DNA from: Beroe ovata
Lineage: Eukaryota; Ctenophora; Nuda; Beroida; Beroidae
Direction: 5' to 3'
Length of the DNA stretch: 64,000 bases
Assembly (NCBI GenBank): GCA_946803715.1
Contig: CAMPET010000064.1
Coordinates: 159,791-223,790 of the forward strand
Shown: piece by piece, positions 24,001-32,000 of the stretch
How the letters are laid out: each line of letters starts with the position of its first letter
Position numbering within the stretch: position 1 is the first letter of the stretch
Made by a program: the position numbers and the translations under genes
The notes under the pieces: model-generated
What the model was told of the DNA's origin: nothing
The model's database searches: none
Seen by the model: only the letters and a program-made list of their open reading frames with translations

Positions 24001-24877
24001 ACCGAGTTGGGTATTTAGGTGTGACCTGAATACACAAGGTCGCGAACAACCAACTATTATGATACTCTCCGGGCATTTTATCCGCTAAAGGACCTATCTT
24101 CACACTTACTCTAACCATGATCCTTCATCTACCCACCCTTACCCTGACCACCGCGGAGCAACCTACAACAGATGAAGAGTTGGCTGGAGGAAGATCAAGA
24201 AAAGTGGAGGGATGATGTAGAAAAGATCATGGTTGTAAGAGCTGTACGTTAGGATTGAGAGGTAGTGTTCATTTGTGTCGGGGAGAAAGTCATGCAAGTA
24301 GCATGGGGCGAGATCAGGATAGACGGCGCAATGAGAGCAGTATTGGGTCATGTGACCTATTTGAGTCAAGTGACAAGGCAAACATCTAGAGCGGAAAAAG
24401 GTCACGTGACTCGATTATGTCACGTGACATCGCTGCAATGAGTTGAGTATTCCGGTCATCGTGTACGCGAATACTCAACAATTCTGTTTGGTATTCATGA
24501 CGTTGGGTATTCGCGACATTGGGCATTCTAGAAGTTGGGTATTCCGTCCTGTTACCATCTTAGTGATAGCAGCCTTGCTTGTCATAAATCACTTCCTCAC
24601 GACAGTTCAAAATATACATGTAACGCGCGACCGCCGCACGATTTGTTTCAATGTAGTTCAACTTCGGAAACGCGCGTTCCCTCAGCTACTTTCGTAGATT
24701 TCAGTGGGGTTTCAGTGAAATCCTAAATTAAGCGTGATTTCAGCTGCGGATGATGAAACTAGTTTGAAGGAGGGACAGAAGGTAACAAATATAGAAACTG
24801 TGGATGACGGCTGGTGGATCGGTATGTCGAATGGAAAACGTGGCATGTTCCCGGCGTCTTATGTTCAACTTGACTGA
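61..24877 (+). CDS. CTTN: Cortactin-like actin regulator with three SH3 domains; 5' end outside the window; hosts three nested genes
   Basis: Exons read: 61-113, 3639-3691, 5443-5553, 5791-5901, 6571-6681, 19332-19442, 19633-19743, 19877-19937, 20278-20991, 21155-21433, 21578-21766, 24744-24877. Every junction has GT/AG and matching phase. The first exon resembles the segment before the cortactin repeats. Then come a half repeat ([15 protein letters not shown]), five full 37-residue repeats each on its own phase-0 exon, the terminal partial repeat ([12 protein letters not shown]), a Glu/Arg/Lys-rich helix of about 200 residues, and three SH3 domains starting ALYDY, AIYDY and AIYDY, each split by one phase-1 intron. 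Vertebrate cortactin has one SH3 and a Pro-rich region; here the helix runs straight into the SH3 modules. Family knowledge: cortactin binds F-actin through the repeats and Arp2/3 through an N-terminal acidic DDW motif, which must lie upstream of the window. The exon at 61 and the bridging of the 12.6 kb intron are inferred; the repeats and SH3s are clear. Confidence 0.82.
515..2128 (-). CDS. Rhodopsin-like (class A) GPCR, five exons, nested antisense in a cortactin intron
   Basis: Coding exons (- strand order): 2128-2054, 1926-1831, 1758-1598, 1490-1307, 1159-515; all GT-AG with consistent phases, giving 386 residues. The start is the ATG at 2128, which begins a short extracellular tail with two N-glycosylation sequons (NHT, NSS). 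Helices can be followed in order: TM1 [14 protein letters not shown]2 [17 protein letters not shown]3 ending IDRF in place of DRY, TM4 after the ITKTRT loop, TM5 [15 protein letters not shown]6 [14 protein letters not shown], and TM7 with NPIIYF. A Cys at the start of TM3 (SFCAIY) and one in loop 2 (YHRCVSD) can form the usual disulfide. The roughly 100-residue tail is Ser/Thr/Lys rich. The ligand cannot be told. TM1 and TM6 depart from the GN and CWxP consensus, which fits a lineage-specific receptor. Confidence 0.85.
1206..1303. repeat. Tandem repeat of about 20 bp in a GPCR intron
   Basis: Five successive copies of a unit close to TACTTAGAAGATAGGTGTA; the first two copies differ at one base (GATTGG versus GATAGG) and one copy is shortened. 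It lies in the last intron of the nested GPCR, just downstream (in gene sense) of the 1307 donor. Confidence 0.85.
3040..3420 (-). mobile_element. Degenerate non-LTR retrotransposon (LINE) 3' fragment
   Basis: On the - strand, 3420 to about 3265 reads [12 protein letters not shown] followed by [13 protein letters not shown] and then a stop. In the next frame, 3250 to 3190 continues [20 protein letters not shown]. Both are the characteristic end of LINE reverse transcriptases of the CR1/Jockey/Rex1 type (LEYCxPVW...L.xxQRxxTRxI...RRERYxxxxxxKILxGL). At least one frameshift and stops break it, so it is a dead 5'-truncated copy in the first visible cortactin intron. Confidence 0.72.
5055..5385 (+). 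mobile_element. tRNA-derived SINE, copy 1
   Basis: The head looks like a tRNA: a GGTGAGGGCACCGGAC A-box region, then an anticodon-arm-like stretch and a B-box like CAAGTACGAATCC. A body of about 250 bp follows, with blocks also found at 8035-8325: CCTATGCAG, GAAAACTGTGTG, TTGCAGCGAAGTCT and GCTGTTGGAA. It ends about 60 bp before the cortactin exon at 5443. Confidence 0.7.
8035..8325 (+). mobile_element. tRNA-derived SINE, copy 2
   Basis: Second copy of the element at 5055-5385, same orientation. It keeps GAGTGGTATAGGCACCAGAC as an A-box-like region and GCAGGTTCGATGTCGG as the B-box region, followed by the same ordered body blocks. Divergence from copy 1 is considerable, with several small indels, so neither copy is recent. 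It lies about 600 bp upstream of the giant secreted gene. Confidence 0.7.
8926..18660 (+). CDS. Giant secreted protein: about 24 uromodulin-type D8C domains plus two C-terminal Ig-like domains, intronless
   Basis: One uninterrupted frame of 3,244 codons. The ATG at 8926 gives a signal peptide ([19 protein letters not shown], cleavage before EDD). I count 24 repeats of about 120-130 residues. Each runs GWYRFTxGLGRMP, a Cys-containing spacer, YPGWLNGxHP, an acidic DGIV, a VCF strand, and VKNCGxFYVYxL followed by YC. This is the D8C pattern of uromodulin, GP2 and OIT3. Several copies (such as repeats 4 to 8 and 23) have lost some of the cysteines. After the last repeat two Ig-like modules of about 90 residues are visible (VNCTLN...WTKL...NAGVYALF, and WVKA...TGTYKITV), then an acidic tail; no membrane anchor or ZP domain is seen. 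Role unknown: an extracellular matrix, mucus or binding protein is an inference from vertebrate relatives. Same strand as cortactin, between its exons at 6681 and 19332. Confidence 0.9.
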   Translation: MWVYHLVVVWAAFGTCSFAEDDQEWPECPSVAVDRESSNPTCDPCSPNVYTVYDNPQNAKIFTKMGDEVKNSNLKGWYRFQVGTGRMLEKCPQKYSCSSNNPIWFNGNHPAVGDGIADGEYCSHDASGDCCKVSKPARVKNCGDYFVYLLNSPYTSAGAYCVEPLTFPDVCGNEDMFELVEDTTPRGELLTKTSSTSEPLRSGSGNTDKWFTFTSGKGTIKRSCPGIHHCGFRYPMWIDDDYPVEEGKILMTVAHASTTASNICSITSSSAVYIVKCGDKYYHKLQSTSGLSTYAAYCVDEDIGDICSKAFTLVEDWRGTTIDKARDHCDTNGLQSFDSWYRIGVYNRKMPDACVAPERCGADHGYYVGGNGGHPAPEDGIVGRSFYYSSSTNCEASSIQGYILNCGDDENGDDFIYNWEKPPACSSGDVAFCAEEDPCSSSVYRKMSEQGRAGRSVSNEKINDIDIEHGWYRFTEGEGIMAKSPVLPGHTGITYPGWFDGVYPLEEGQESTGRACFTYNADTCYSPLPVTVRNCRNFHVYHLRTTPSDYGYAYEEDVCSEESKTLSGDWRLQYNVGAVAGEDSTLEPGWYEVKLGLRQIASTPTLFKHGGSSRYPGYMEGMHPTEEEGIVERTVYFTKSETSPKGASKKIYIRNCGSKYLYYLQQLSSGLFYAIGQELCQEGSYEEVDQPHRLYSNPSTSNKDRNNDNKFFHTFTGWYRFMNGNGRIAEWPKIQENWRGGFRYGYQFPEGSHSAVANLRDISEPIPLIQWRSDSQQQYTDHPWSVAIANCGAYFIYKIPPHHSSYDQSGLVIEDEEDTVCEPSRYSETSDRNRLVSSTSTDTGSSDATLEEGWYRLFSGLGYMPTSIFIGTQCSSTYHGHLKNSHPTREEGIVENEVEFRSTSTSVQSRTKIWVKACDGFYLYRLFPAPGSTYRYCEATAGCANARELEGIWRVNSRRIASGKHESSNFGNDGWVYFTQGLGRVPESPPPLNVGGCKWSGYIDSHPTQEEGAVPRIMKFSGVETKQPIEVENCGDGRYVYFLTKSITNDYCYVADSDVCSEDVYSEVSDVRRLHYSHRHGTAHTRFDLDNKLVGWFRYTVGLGRMMEEPPALTGMCTTEYQGWMNGKHPSVGEGTVSRQICWRYNGEDCSSSNEISVKNCGDFYVYGMAQPPPNNQYGHCIEQDKTGVCESATKLNNPKRGMLTPTVEYVNDQLTITEPGYYRFMSGLGRLTAFEVTEENCGGQKKMLIREILEKDKKNGDARFKLQQFTTSFTGTEYENIGLQCDGYWVYRLDYIDVDKLSYCVEEDVCKSNDIKFVYSTNYLQWLKETTENEWDVLSTGWYEVKVGNRKLAYSPSDLNDCSAKYPGYIATDPPSLSDGIVPGQVCYRTQDGAEPSTCRAISLKMCPDKELYYLKKSPGTDYAICVETDVCTHVEGIPLDDSWRLTGTPVDSKGSDKFTVGWYKVTIGNERLALSREEAQCGTKSPGWLQLDRHPLAIEGTVNTQVCYDTGNEQPSNCKNAQVVNCGSHYLYHLVPGKADSGVCISSSEDVMCHEYTELNENWRSSEYSATTTDHDTSLEPGWYRFTTGLGRMPTVCGEYMHGGGHYPAWASGIDEMPEPEHGVVNFNIYWRHVTNCKWLTARGYIRNCGLYSVYWLPRQSQGLTTYTTEADSCSADQYTELDEERRLAWKQATDPKSDDQLKSGWYRFMNGLQKINEECLPDNYGGTSHPGWMDGGHPTEVNEIVERKVFFRSGANCAQASKTIKVKNCGSFYLYRLVPTAVNYGYTVTSNVCDSDVNTFEQEDRSIFSRDPNMLNDNGLEEGWYQFTTGHGVMAKNAPMKGACRSSTPAWLNGQDPTVGEGSVTRTLCVAKDATACNWQSEIKVRNCGDNKILYYLSSPPYSTARYCVEDSMDKVCNSARGISDTWRGANTPGTGQADYNMASGWIKFTSHAKRMANFPVPPSYCGSTYPLYMMGNHVSKGQCEMRQIVKVHSSTNWNWLDGEIYECQCINGDFIYYHDANNAVLKSGGANGVYCVEEEPCENFDRFTGQTRSPWSSTIVNFGDNALTAGWVKVDTGLRQMPTFVPELNSCGSKYPAWYDGELPDEVGVTTHGRYCFRTSADATCGRELVAQVKRCPGGDLVYHVLPTYSDAHGYCADSEVCDIASEEWGREENDRLRFTSISGFYSSSRKVDSSLETQWYRISNGLKRMPTQCVGYLSCGGEKPGWLNGEHPVPADRVVDRTVCFSTSTTECCGHSQQIKVVACARGDEVEYLYRLYKTPNLYRYCIDEHPDDVCKIPPGSIAHVTDERHGTGHYKDTNFPKDYDLYKVPQWMQINTQSRHFIHYPPVRDFCSTTYPGWIADPAPGPNDGVVESRACFKENSDSDQCYQEAPIKVKNCDGKMLYLYAPPNAANRNMCVEEDVCQAANHVIYDSETWRLAFRKTSGDYRSDYRKMSTSPYRGWFRFTGTGRNKITEVQQEYKSCGFEYPGYMVDGTHPEPEDGIVRRYVAFTTAASTYNDKKYEIYVRNCGDFVVYNMDFNWWSTKWGLCADVEVCDAEVGEINEDHRLLNVWGQITSLSDSSLERGWYRFTNGFEKMPETCPIVDSCGSRKPGYLAQPHPGVRDGIVKRKVCFGDADQCCERSQDVFVRNCGTHFVYRLHPTKSTEKYCVEESPNTMCESDQITELVEEWRGENSPEITGHHNDNTDIISGNWYRFLAHTGRMPEYPMSATHSCTVKYPGYLDGSHPEKADGIVNRNVCFSTSLTNSAQSCTMVRVRNCGGYYVYQLMKSPGSNYGYCVAQEPCKDALEISDRWRLIINPYESSQSAPEDNSLPRKWYRFTIGHGTIPQYETDMNFGGQAYPSYVIGDLPSDGDGEVEYIARFGGSSSHQRNIRIKNCEGEYYVYRLEPTQSTQYVYSIDTDVCLHSRKMDEEWRNMFYVSEGEDDIHSDYKKGRDWYHFTTGFQMMAESPPAPKFSCGTVHPAYLNQPHPKEGDGVVPREVCYKENEEEIYQACWKVENIRVKNCGDFYSYQLNPLVEDSAYCVYNRKTSCSPKVVHAKYGEVAVVNCTLNSEKSFDSAEVEWTKLNEVTLPDPSQGNIDISEDKLLLNIHDIADQNAGVYALFIPSTSTSELVEVVLYSAVEAAQKFYIVEKGGDVIIEASFNVVPDPVPADITWVKAPNKQLGSEKYTLSADKKSLKISSVTEAETGTYKITVTFHVAGKAYTKHAEVIVNIEEEE
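18933..19007. other. Imperfect inverted repeat / hairpin downstream of the giant gene
   Basis: A 12 bp perfect stem (TAGAGGGTACTG at 18961-18972, complement at 18984-18995) with an 11-base loop. Outer arms ATGATGACAC (18933) and GTGTCATCAT (18998) extend it imperfectly. It lies about 300 bp past the stop codon and could be a 3'UTR structure or a small MITE. Confidence 0.6.
22035..22090. repeat. AT-rich tandem repeat (ATTATTAAGTAT units)
   Basis: Four to five short units of TATTATTAAGTA, just beyond the stop codon of the glycosyltransferase gene and inside the last cortactin intron. Confidence 0.8.
22112..23224 (-). CDS. GT-B glycosyltransferase-like protein with a C-terminal membrane segment, intronless, nested antisense
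   Basis: A single exon of 370 codons starting with ATG at 23224. The N-terminus ([20 protein letters not shown]) has the Gly-rich loop and GHLTQ of MurG/GT28-like and MJ1255-like enzymes. The C-terminal half has the nucleotide-sugar side signature ([21 protein letters not shown], then [17 protein letters not shown] and a G-A turn), as in GT-B enzymes where H-x-E-Q lies near the donor site. About 20 hydrophobic residues near the end ([19 protein letters not shown]) suggest a tail anchor. Substrate unknown. It occupies the 3 kb cortactin intron between exons 21766 and 24744. Lack of introns and bacterial-style motifs raise horizontal origin or retroposition, which I cannot test here. The general class is fairly sure, the specific activity is not. 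Confidence 0.72.
   Translation of the reverse strand: MTRIALTAVGVGRGHLTQLNTMYKILTHHMQHEVAVVVLFCHKEYFLDLSDYEFARHVPVRRVHIHMTNSHTSPPLTLAIHTGYVLLRPKPYLDEFEDQYGVEIWMNFLAPIQKTRRPMVYVTSQVAVDSIMIDILLLFLSGTLASIGDCTYRADYTIPTLIDSGKLDRSRVQSNMVLVYAVSGTALLDTLCAIAENNRHHKFHYYCSENPYRAIPPNMQWFEPNYCVFKEKLATCAAVLCTSGNELIQECALNRIPCATMPASPTHFEQQQNFRKYTRKGWAVEMTTSLQIQELSLDESRLEKTGGMIETMLDERNRVIATIISDIVEGKNIVRSGSLVLGDNALVWFLLITTLILLASLTAGCYMRPF
23933..24546. mobile_element. MITE-like element with long imperfect terminal inverted repeats
   Basis: The left end begins CGGAATACCCAACTTCTAGA. The right end, read on the - strand from 24546, begins with the same 20 bases, and imperfect identity extends about 90 bp. Inside the arms the motif GAATACCCAAC or GAATACTCAAC recurs every 20-30 bp. 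The interior of about 430 bp has no coding potential. No clear target-site duplication is seen. It lies in the last cortactin intron. Confidence 0.72.
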
Positions 24878-26058
24878 ACACTAACTTAATCCACTAGTGT
24901 TTAATCTCATCCGTGCCTTAACCATATGATATCATCAATATTTCCCATCGAGTAGATCACTTTGAAATTTACTCTGTGAGTTATAGATGTAGTCTTTTTC
25001 ACCGACACCACTGACGTCAGTGTAAGTGCTTGAGTGGAGTCACAACTCACACATAATTTTGATGGTTGATTCATCACTTTTCCAATTTTCTATTCAAGTT
25101 ACTCTCTTTGTTGAATAGCTTCAAACTTGACTTGTATTTATGAACAGTCTGCTGGTTCGTGTACAAGTATTAGCCTATTGTTTGTTGAAGTGGTGTTTTA
25201 TGGCTGACCGAAGTAAGGCAGAGTTTGGTTACATGGTTGGTCGTTAAGCGTGTTTTGTATATGACTTATCAGTTGAATGACCCGTTTTTACTCGCATTTT
25301 GATTAGTGTTTCTTGTTTACTGTAATTTGTTAACGCGAGATTTTCATTAATCATTTCAGTTGTATGTTATCGTTGTTCTATACATAAGACTTCATGTTAT
25401 TAACTTAGTGTAAACTCAACAAGAAAATAACGTTTCATTTCCTGGCAGTGGTAACGGCATTGAAATCAAGAATTCAGTGTATTTCAAACAAACATGCAAT
25501 TCGATATTAATAGTTACTTAAATTAATACAATTTTTGAAAATTGATAAACAAGCACTCGAAAAATTGTAGGTACTCAATATTCATGGTTGTAAGTTTGTA
25601 ATCTGTACAGCTGCTAGCAGTCCTGCTTTCCCAACTAATTTCCTTATACGCATAGCGGGTTGTCAACCTGAGAACTTGTTAGGTCAAACTTCTCCCTCGA
25701 TTTCATTGGTTACATCATCTGAAAAACGCGATACTCTTTGTGTAAATTGGAAAACGTGCTGATAGTTCACCATATTTTCGACAATCATAATTCATGCTGT
25801 AAGTTCCGTGACTCGACAAGCAAAACAGAGCTACAGTTTTTCATTCAAGCAATGTCTACATCACAATATCGAGATGATATCTGGAATTACAATGCTTCAT
25901 AGTTACATAGTCATGATGATAGTAATACGGCATACGCTGCTCACTCACTAAATATACAAAAAACTTCAGAAATGTGCTAACACAGTCACACATAACACCA
26001 CGTCATATCTTCTGATGTTGCACATGCAATTGCACGTGCTACACATTCGCACCAGTAA
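24878..26058. other. Convergent intergenic / 3'UTR region
   Basis: AT-rich sequence between the convergent cortactin (+) and WD40 (-) stop codons. I see no further exon, RNA gene or repeat family here; part must be 3'UTR of both genes. Confidence 0.6.
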
Positions 26059-29000
26059 TCATGCATCTCCGTTAACATGAGAACCTGGCCGGGATGAATG
26101 GGTCATGGATTTCTTAGCCACTGCCTGTACTATAGGGTCAGGAGTGAAGCGTATAGTGAGCTTTTTCGGGTTGTCGGACGAAGCTTCAAAACCGTAGTTG
26201 TTGTTAACCATTCGTGATGTCTTTGGCAGGTCTTTAGGTACAGCCACGTCTTGCATAACCTGTATTTGGAATAGCTTATATCTAGCCGCTAGATTCTCGC
26301 GACACCCACGAGAAACCAAATGCTGTTACAAACCGTTTTCTAGTATTGTTTTCTTTTTATTTCTTATGCACAATACATTCGAATTAACACTTTTGATTAA
26401 CTTATAATCCACTATAGCACATGGAATGCGACATACTGGTGTAGCCAGAGCAGCAAATGGAGAACAATGATGTCCAAATCTGAGTGCCAGCCGAGTGTCT
26501 GTCGTGCCGACAGCGTGTCTACGTTCCTGAGTATCAGTAAGAGTACTATTTACTGCTACGCCGACGTCACCCCCCATCCCCCCCTTTTCGCCCCAAAATA
26601 CCCCCTTTTTGCTCTCAAATCATAGATCATCATTGACATATGATATCGAGTTTGATCTCTTCTGCAACATGATGATGATCGGCTCCGAGACGTGCTACTA
26701 TTGTATTGTGAAATCATCACATGACATTCCCGCAGGTTAATGGACTGCCCTGGGTGACATGTACCTGTCTGGTAATCATCCGCTTTCTATACACCCTATC
26801 CCACGATTCTCCCAGAATATCACTCCCTGTGGTTGTGTTCAGCCAGCTCTCTAGATCAGATGTTTTCCACGGCTCCGGGCGGTCTATTATCATTGGAACC
26901 GCTACCGGGCTCATAGACGCACTGCGGAGTTGTGAATTACTGAATTGATAACCAGGGTACAACGTGCAGAGAGGTTGGGCACTAATTTTGTGCATTGATT
27001 TTACTTACTTTACTTCTCGGACTCACCTTGAAGCGACGTCTTTTTCAATAACGCTTGGCGTCAGATAATCTGGCGTCCTGTGATGAAATGTATCAATTTT
27101 GTACTCCGAGTAAACAATGTTCAATTTGCAGAAAAGCGGAAAAGCGGAGAATCAAGACTCCTCTCAAATTGCTGTATATTGGAGACAAGCAGACGCTGTC
27201 ACTCACAAGTTAGCGGGTAGTGATGCGTCAGGGGAGTCAGAGCCCTCCGGTGTGTGCCGTATCTCCATCGCGCTGTGTGACATGTCCGCCCTGCACGGTG
27301 AGTATGATTTATCATACAGTGATATTAGGTAGAGTGATGATTTGCTCAAGATTGCCATTCATCTCGTGGTATCGACTATAATATAGTTATACCATTACCT
27401 GTTTCCAGGGCCATCTATTGCCGGGATATAGTTCGGTGGCGGGATGCCCTCTGCTTCAAATGGAGTTTTAGGGTATTTGAACGTGCCCCTGTCACCTGTG
27501 GATAGACGATGAACTAACACACTCTGGTGGTGAGTTGCATGATATCTGTTTACTGCCCGATAAGAGGCTTATGTTGTAGCAGCTATGCTACACACTACTA
27601 GCAACTAGGAATTAGGCACGCCAAATGGGAAGACTCACTGAGGTCCCAGGGTGTTTCCTGTCCGAATGTACCCACAAAGTGTCCATGTACTGTCCACAGT
27701 CGGGCAGTGCAGTCCGCACTACAGCTGATCAGGAACAGTCCGTGCTCATGTTCCACATGCTCTAGAGCCGTCACGGCCGAGGTGTGTGCTTGCCATGCCG
27801 TCAGCCGCTTGGGCGGGGTGTTCTTCTGAACAAATGATAGTAGTCTGGAGGAGTATAATGATGAGGGGATGTCCAATATTAGATCGTTAATCCGTTACGG
27901 GTGTTCATTGTTCATTGATAAGTACCCATCGCGATAGTCTACTCATACAATAAATTACTCGCGTTCCCTTGATTTTTAACTATTTTGCAATTTCACTATT
28001 TATTCATGAACGCATTTCACGATTTTGACCGTGCTTCTGAACGGCATGCATCACAGCCGCAGTATTACAGCAGCGTGTGTAGCAGTGTTTTAAATTCCAC
28101 ACACACACACAACAACATACCATATTCTCAGCTGTGCCGTAGTTTCTGATATCATACACTGAGATACATCCAGCTGTATCTCCGGCAATGAGACGCTTGT
28201 TCTCAGGATCGGTACACATGGCCAGGACACATTCTCCTTCCCTGCACGCCATCAGGAATGATCCTGGAATTGGGTAGTCCAGTCATGTGCAATAGTGCAT
28301 TTAGAACTGATCAGAGGAGTCAAATTTATTGACGACATGCGTCAGTGGAGAGAATTAGTGAATTGTACAGTTGTACACTCAATTTTCCGCCACCGGCACC
28401 GCCCCTCTGGGAGCAGCATTACCTCCGCATTGGGCGACTCCGTAAATATTCCAGAAGTAAGCGTTGCCTCTCTCACTACTGACCAACATACAGTCGTCAT
28501 TCTTCCGGCCCTTGACACGTTCCTCCAGAAAAATAACCTTGTCCACGGGAGCAGCTCTGTGGAAATCTGTGTTAAACACCGCTTCATCTGCTGACACCAC
28601 TTGAAATCACCATCCCTGACACCACTTTCACTATTGCTGACATCACTTTCCCTGACACCACTTTCACTATTGCTGACATCACTCTCCCTGACACCGCTTT
28701 CACTATTGCTGACACCACTTTCCCTGACACCGCTTTCACTCTTTCCTGCTGACACCACTTGGCATCAATATCCTTTGACACCATTTCCACTATTGCTGAC
28801 ATCACTATCCCTGACACCACTTTCACTATTGCTGACATCACTATCTCTGACACCACTTTCACTATTGCTGACATCACTATCCCTGACACACTTTCACTCT
28901 TCCTTGCTGACACCACTTGATATCACTATCCCTGACACCAATTTCAATCCTACTGACACCACTTGACACCACTTTCCCTTGACAAAACTTTTAGATGTGA

Positions 29001-32000
29001 TGACACTTTTTGGCATTTTCCGACACCACTTCAAATCTACTTACCCTGATAAAGTAGCTCTTTCCTGGTAATTTCTGGACGACGGCCTCTTCTTAGAACG
29101 GCTCTGTTTCATGGCTTTAGACCCGGATCTAAATCGGCGGAATATTTTCTGCGTCTCTGTACTCCAAACGATGATTTCACCATCAAAACTAGCCGTTGCT
29201 AGGAGATTGGGAGAGCAGTATGCCGTTGTCAAGATGTCATCCTTATGTACGTTACCACCCCTCCACTCGGCTGTCGGCCGGAGATAGAATGCCTGTACAC
29301 GTGTATAGTTGTCATGGTATGTACTACAGTTATTATAGTACATACTATGTACATTGTAGATAGTGAACAGGATGTCCAATGTACATCCAATTATACATCC
29401 TGTAACAGGAAACTGTAACAGGATGTAACAGGATGTATGGAATGTACATGGTACAATGTACAGGATGTACATTGTGCAGGGTGAGGTGGGTATGGTGCAA
29501 TGTACAGGATGACATTGTACAGGATATGTAATGTACAGGATGTTCATTGTACAGGGTGAGGTGGGTATGTGATCAGGGCTGACTACCTCACCTCGTTATC
29601 ATCTCGATACACGTTGATGCACTTGTTCCAACCCGCTGTATAGATGACACCCTTCTCTGTGAAGGCAAGGATACCTGTCACCTCTGCTTCAGCCGTGCCC
29701 TCCAGCTCCTTCAGGCAGTGACCGTTGTTGAAGTTCCATACCTGAAACAAGCAGAGATTCGGGTGAATATTTTTCTAGATTTGAACTTAAAGGTCAATTA
29801 ATCGGTCCTTGTTAGCAGGTTTAACTGTTAATCTTACTGTTTATAGTAGTAGTATTAGTAGGCTTAACTGTTAATCTTACTGTTTCTAGTAGAATAATAT
29901 CTGTTTTACCATCAGCATACCTTGACATTCCCATTTCTAGCTCCAGTGAGTAACCTCTTGCCCCCAGTGTCGATGCTCATGCACGTTATTTCCTGGGTAC
30001 CGTGGGTATTACTCAGTTTCAACATCCGCCCTCCACTGTTTATATCCCAAACTGTCACCACCGACTCTTCACAACCAGTCATCATCTGCGATTAAATTGT
30101 TGGGCAGGTTTCTCCTTTTTATGTGTGCACATTTTGCGCGTTGTTGAACATCTTCAACTGATATCGGTATCGGCCTCGGCATCGTGACTTGCTCACTTGA
30201 GTATCGACTATCGTGACTTATTACCTGGTGTGTCTGTGGGGCGTAGACACAGCAACTGATAGGTTTCCCATGGCTCTGTACAGCTTTCACCGTGTTACTC
30301 TGCGATCTGTACCCCATCCTCAGTTCAGCCATACAATCGTTACTACAAACGATCAACGCACTTCGTACCTTCTTCTGTGCCAGGGGAATGAGTCTAATTC
30401 TATAAATCCAGTTTATCTTTTCATGTTTTAGAAATTAGTTTTTTCTCTTGCTCTGTTCATCAGGAAACTTCGTGCAATTCCTGTTCATATGAACTGTACC
30501 TGAATATGGAGGACAAATGGTCCGTGGTCTGGTACTCTGCTCCCGCGCGGGAACTTCAGCATGACTGTCTGTAAACACGTGTGTTCCTTGATATCATACA
30601 CTTTGAGTACCTGGGCAAGAGAAGTGTTAGTTATACCCCAACTAGTCGTGGCGTTATGCGTCACGTCACCTTGTCCAAACTAGTCGTAACGTCACGCATG
30701 ACGTCATGCGTGAGGTCACAACAAGTTAGTGCCTTATTGTTGTGTTACTGTTGTGTTATTGTAACATCGACACCGGGACAAGTTGCTGTTACTTTTGATG
30801 CCATCCCTCCTTCTCTTCCCCATTGGGGGAATAAGAAACATTGAGACAACTCACCACATCCATACTGTAGCTGAATATCTGTCCAGCACTCTCGTGTATA
30901 GCAACATCCAGTATAGAGGTCTGGTGTCCCTTGAGCAGTGCTGTCGGCTTGCTCTCCACATAGGGGTTCCACAGTCGTACCGTGTGGTCTGTACTCCCCG
31001 TCACGATTATGTTCAGATTCTTGTTGAAGTCAAAACAGTTTATCCCCTGAGAGAGATGACGATATTGATAAAGCCAACCATTAGCTGAGAGAATTTGCTT
31101 GTGATTACGCGAACTCTCTCAGCCAGAATTCTGATATCGCGACGATATCTATACCACTCCTCTCACTGACCTTCCTAACTTTGTAGATGTAGTTCTTCTT
31201 CTTCTTTACCCTGTCCTGCAGGACCATGCTCTGTTCTGATGAGTTGGAGCAGGACAACAGGTAGTCAGTTTCCGGGATGTAAACCACTTTCCGTACCCAG
31301 TCCGAATGTACGGGTCCGCCCATGCATTGCGTGTGGTGTACCTTCGAGCTGTGGTCGGACAGGTCCTGTAACAGAGAGAGGTCCTGTCTAGAGATGATTT
31401 TTATAGTGCAGGGCACAAATTCTAGGTTTTGAACTTAGTTCAAATTTGAATTAGGAATAACCCGATTTATAGGAATGGCGTACAGATCAAATACCTTCAT
31501 GTTGATCTTTAGATGACCGTCCTGTTTCTTTGTGGGGGATTCAAATAGACCCTTGAGTGGTTGTAGGAAGTTGAATATGTGGACACAGCCGTTATCATCT
31601 CCAAATATGAGCAGACTCCGTCCCCCAGGATCAGACTTATTGTACCAGTAGGTCAGACACAGAGGCACATATTCCAATTCTGGAGGGATGTTATTTATGC
31701 ACAGATTGAGGCTGACCAGTGTGATTTCTGTACCCAATAGCCTGTTCTCATTTAGTCAGACAATCATCTTACCAAAGAGTAGAAACTGGACAGAGTAGGT
31801 CTTGGTACTCATGTCGTAGAAGTACATTTCCCGTGATGTGGTCGTAATGACGAGCTTGTTTACATTCTCCAGGACACACATATCTGTGATCCAGAGCCTG
31901 GTGGAACTGTACAGGTAAGTCAGAGAAATGTATTGGGTAGATGCCATTTCTAGGATCCCAGTTTTTGGCGTGATGCAAAATCCTTTTTCATTTTCTGGCG

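Noticed and set aside
27117..27332. Plus-strand frame with plausible acceptor (27130) and donor (27300)
   Set aside because: The same interval carries a - strand exon (27290-27207) whose phases fit the WD40 gene exactly, and no other + strand exon is nearby.
28584..28966. VNTR considered as a CRISPR-like array or a coding repeat
   Set aside because: Units are contiguous without unique spacers, and the open frame does not connect in phase to the adjacent exon.
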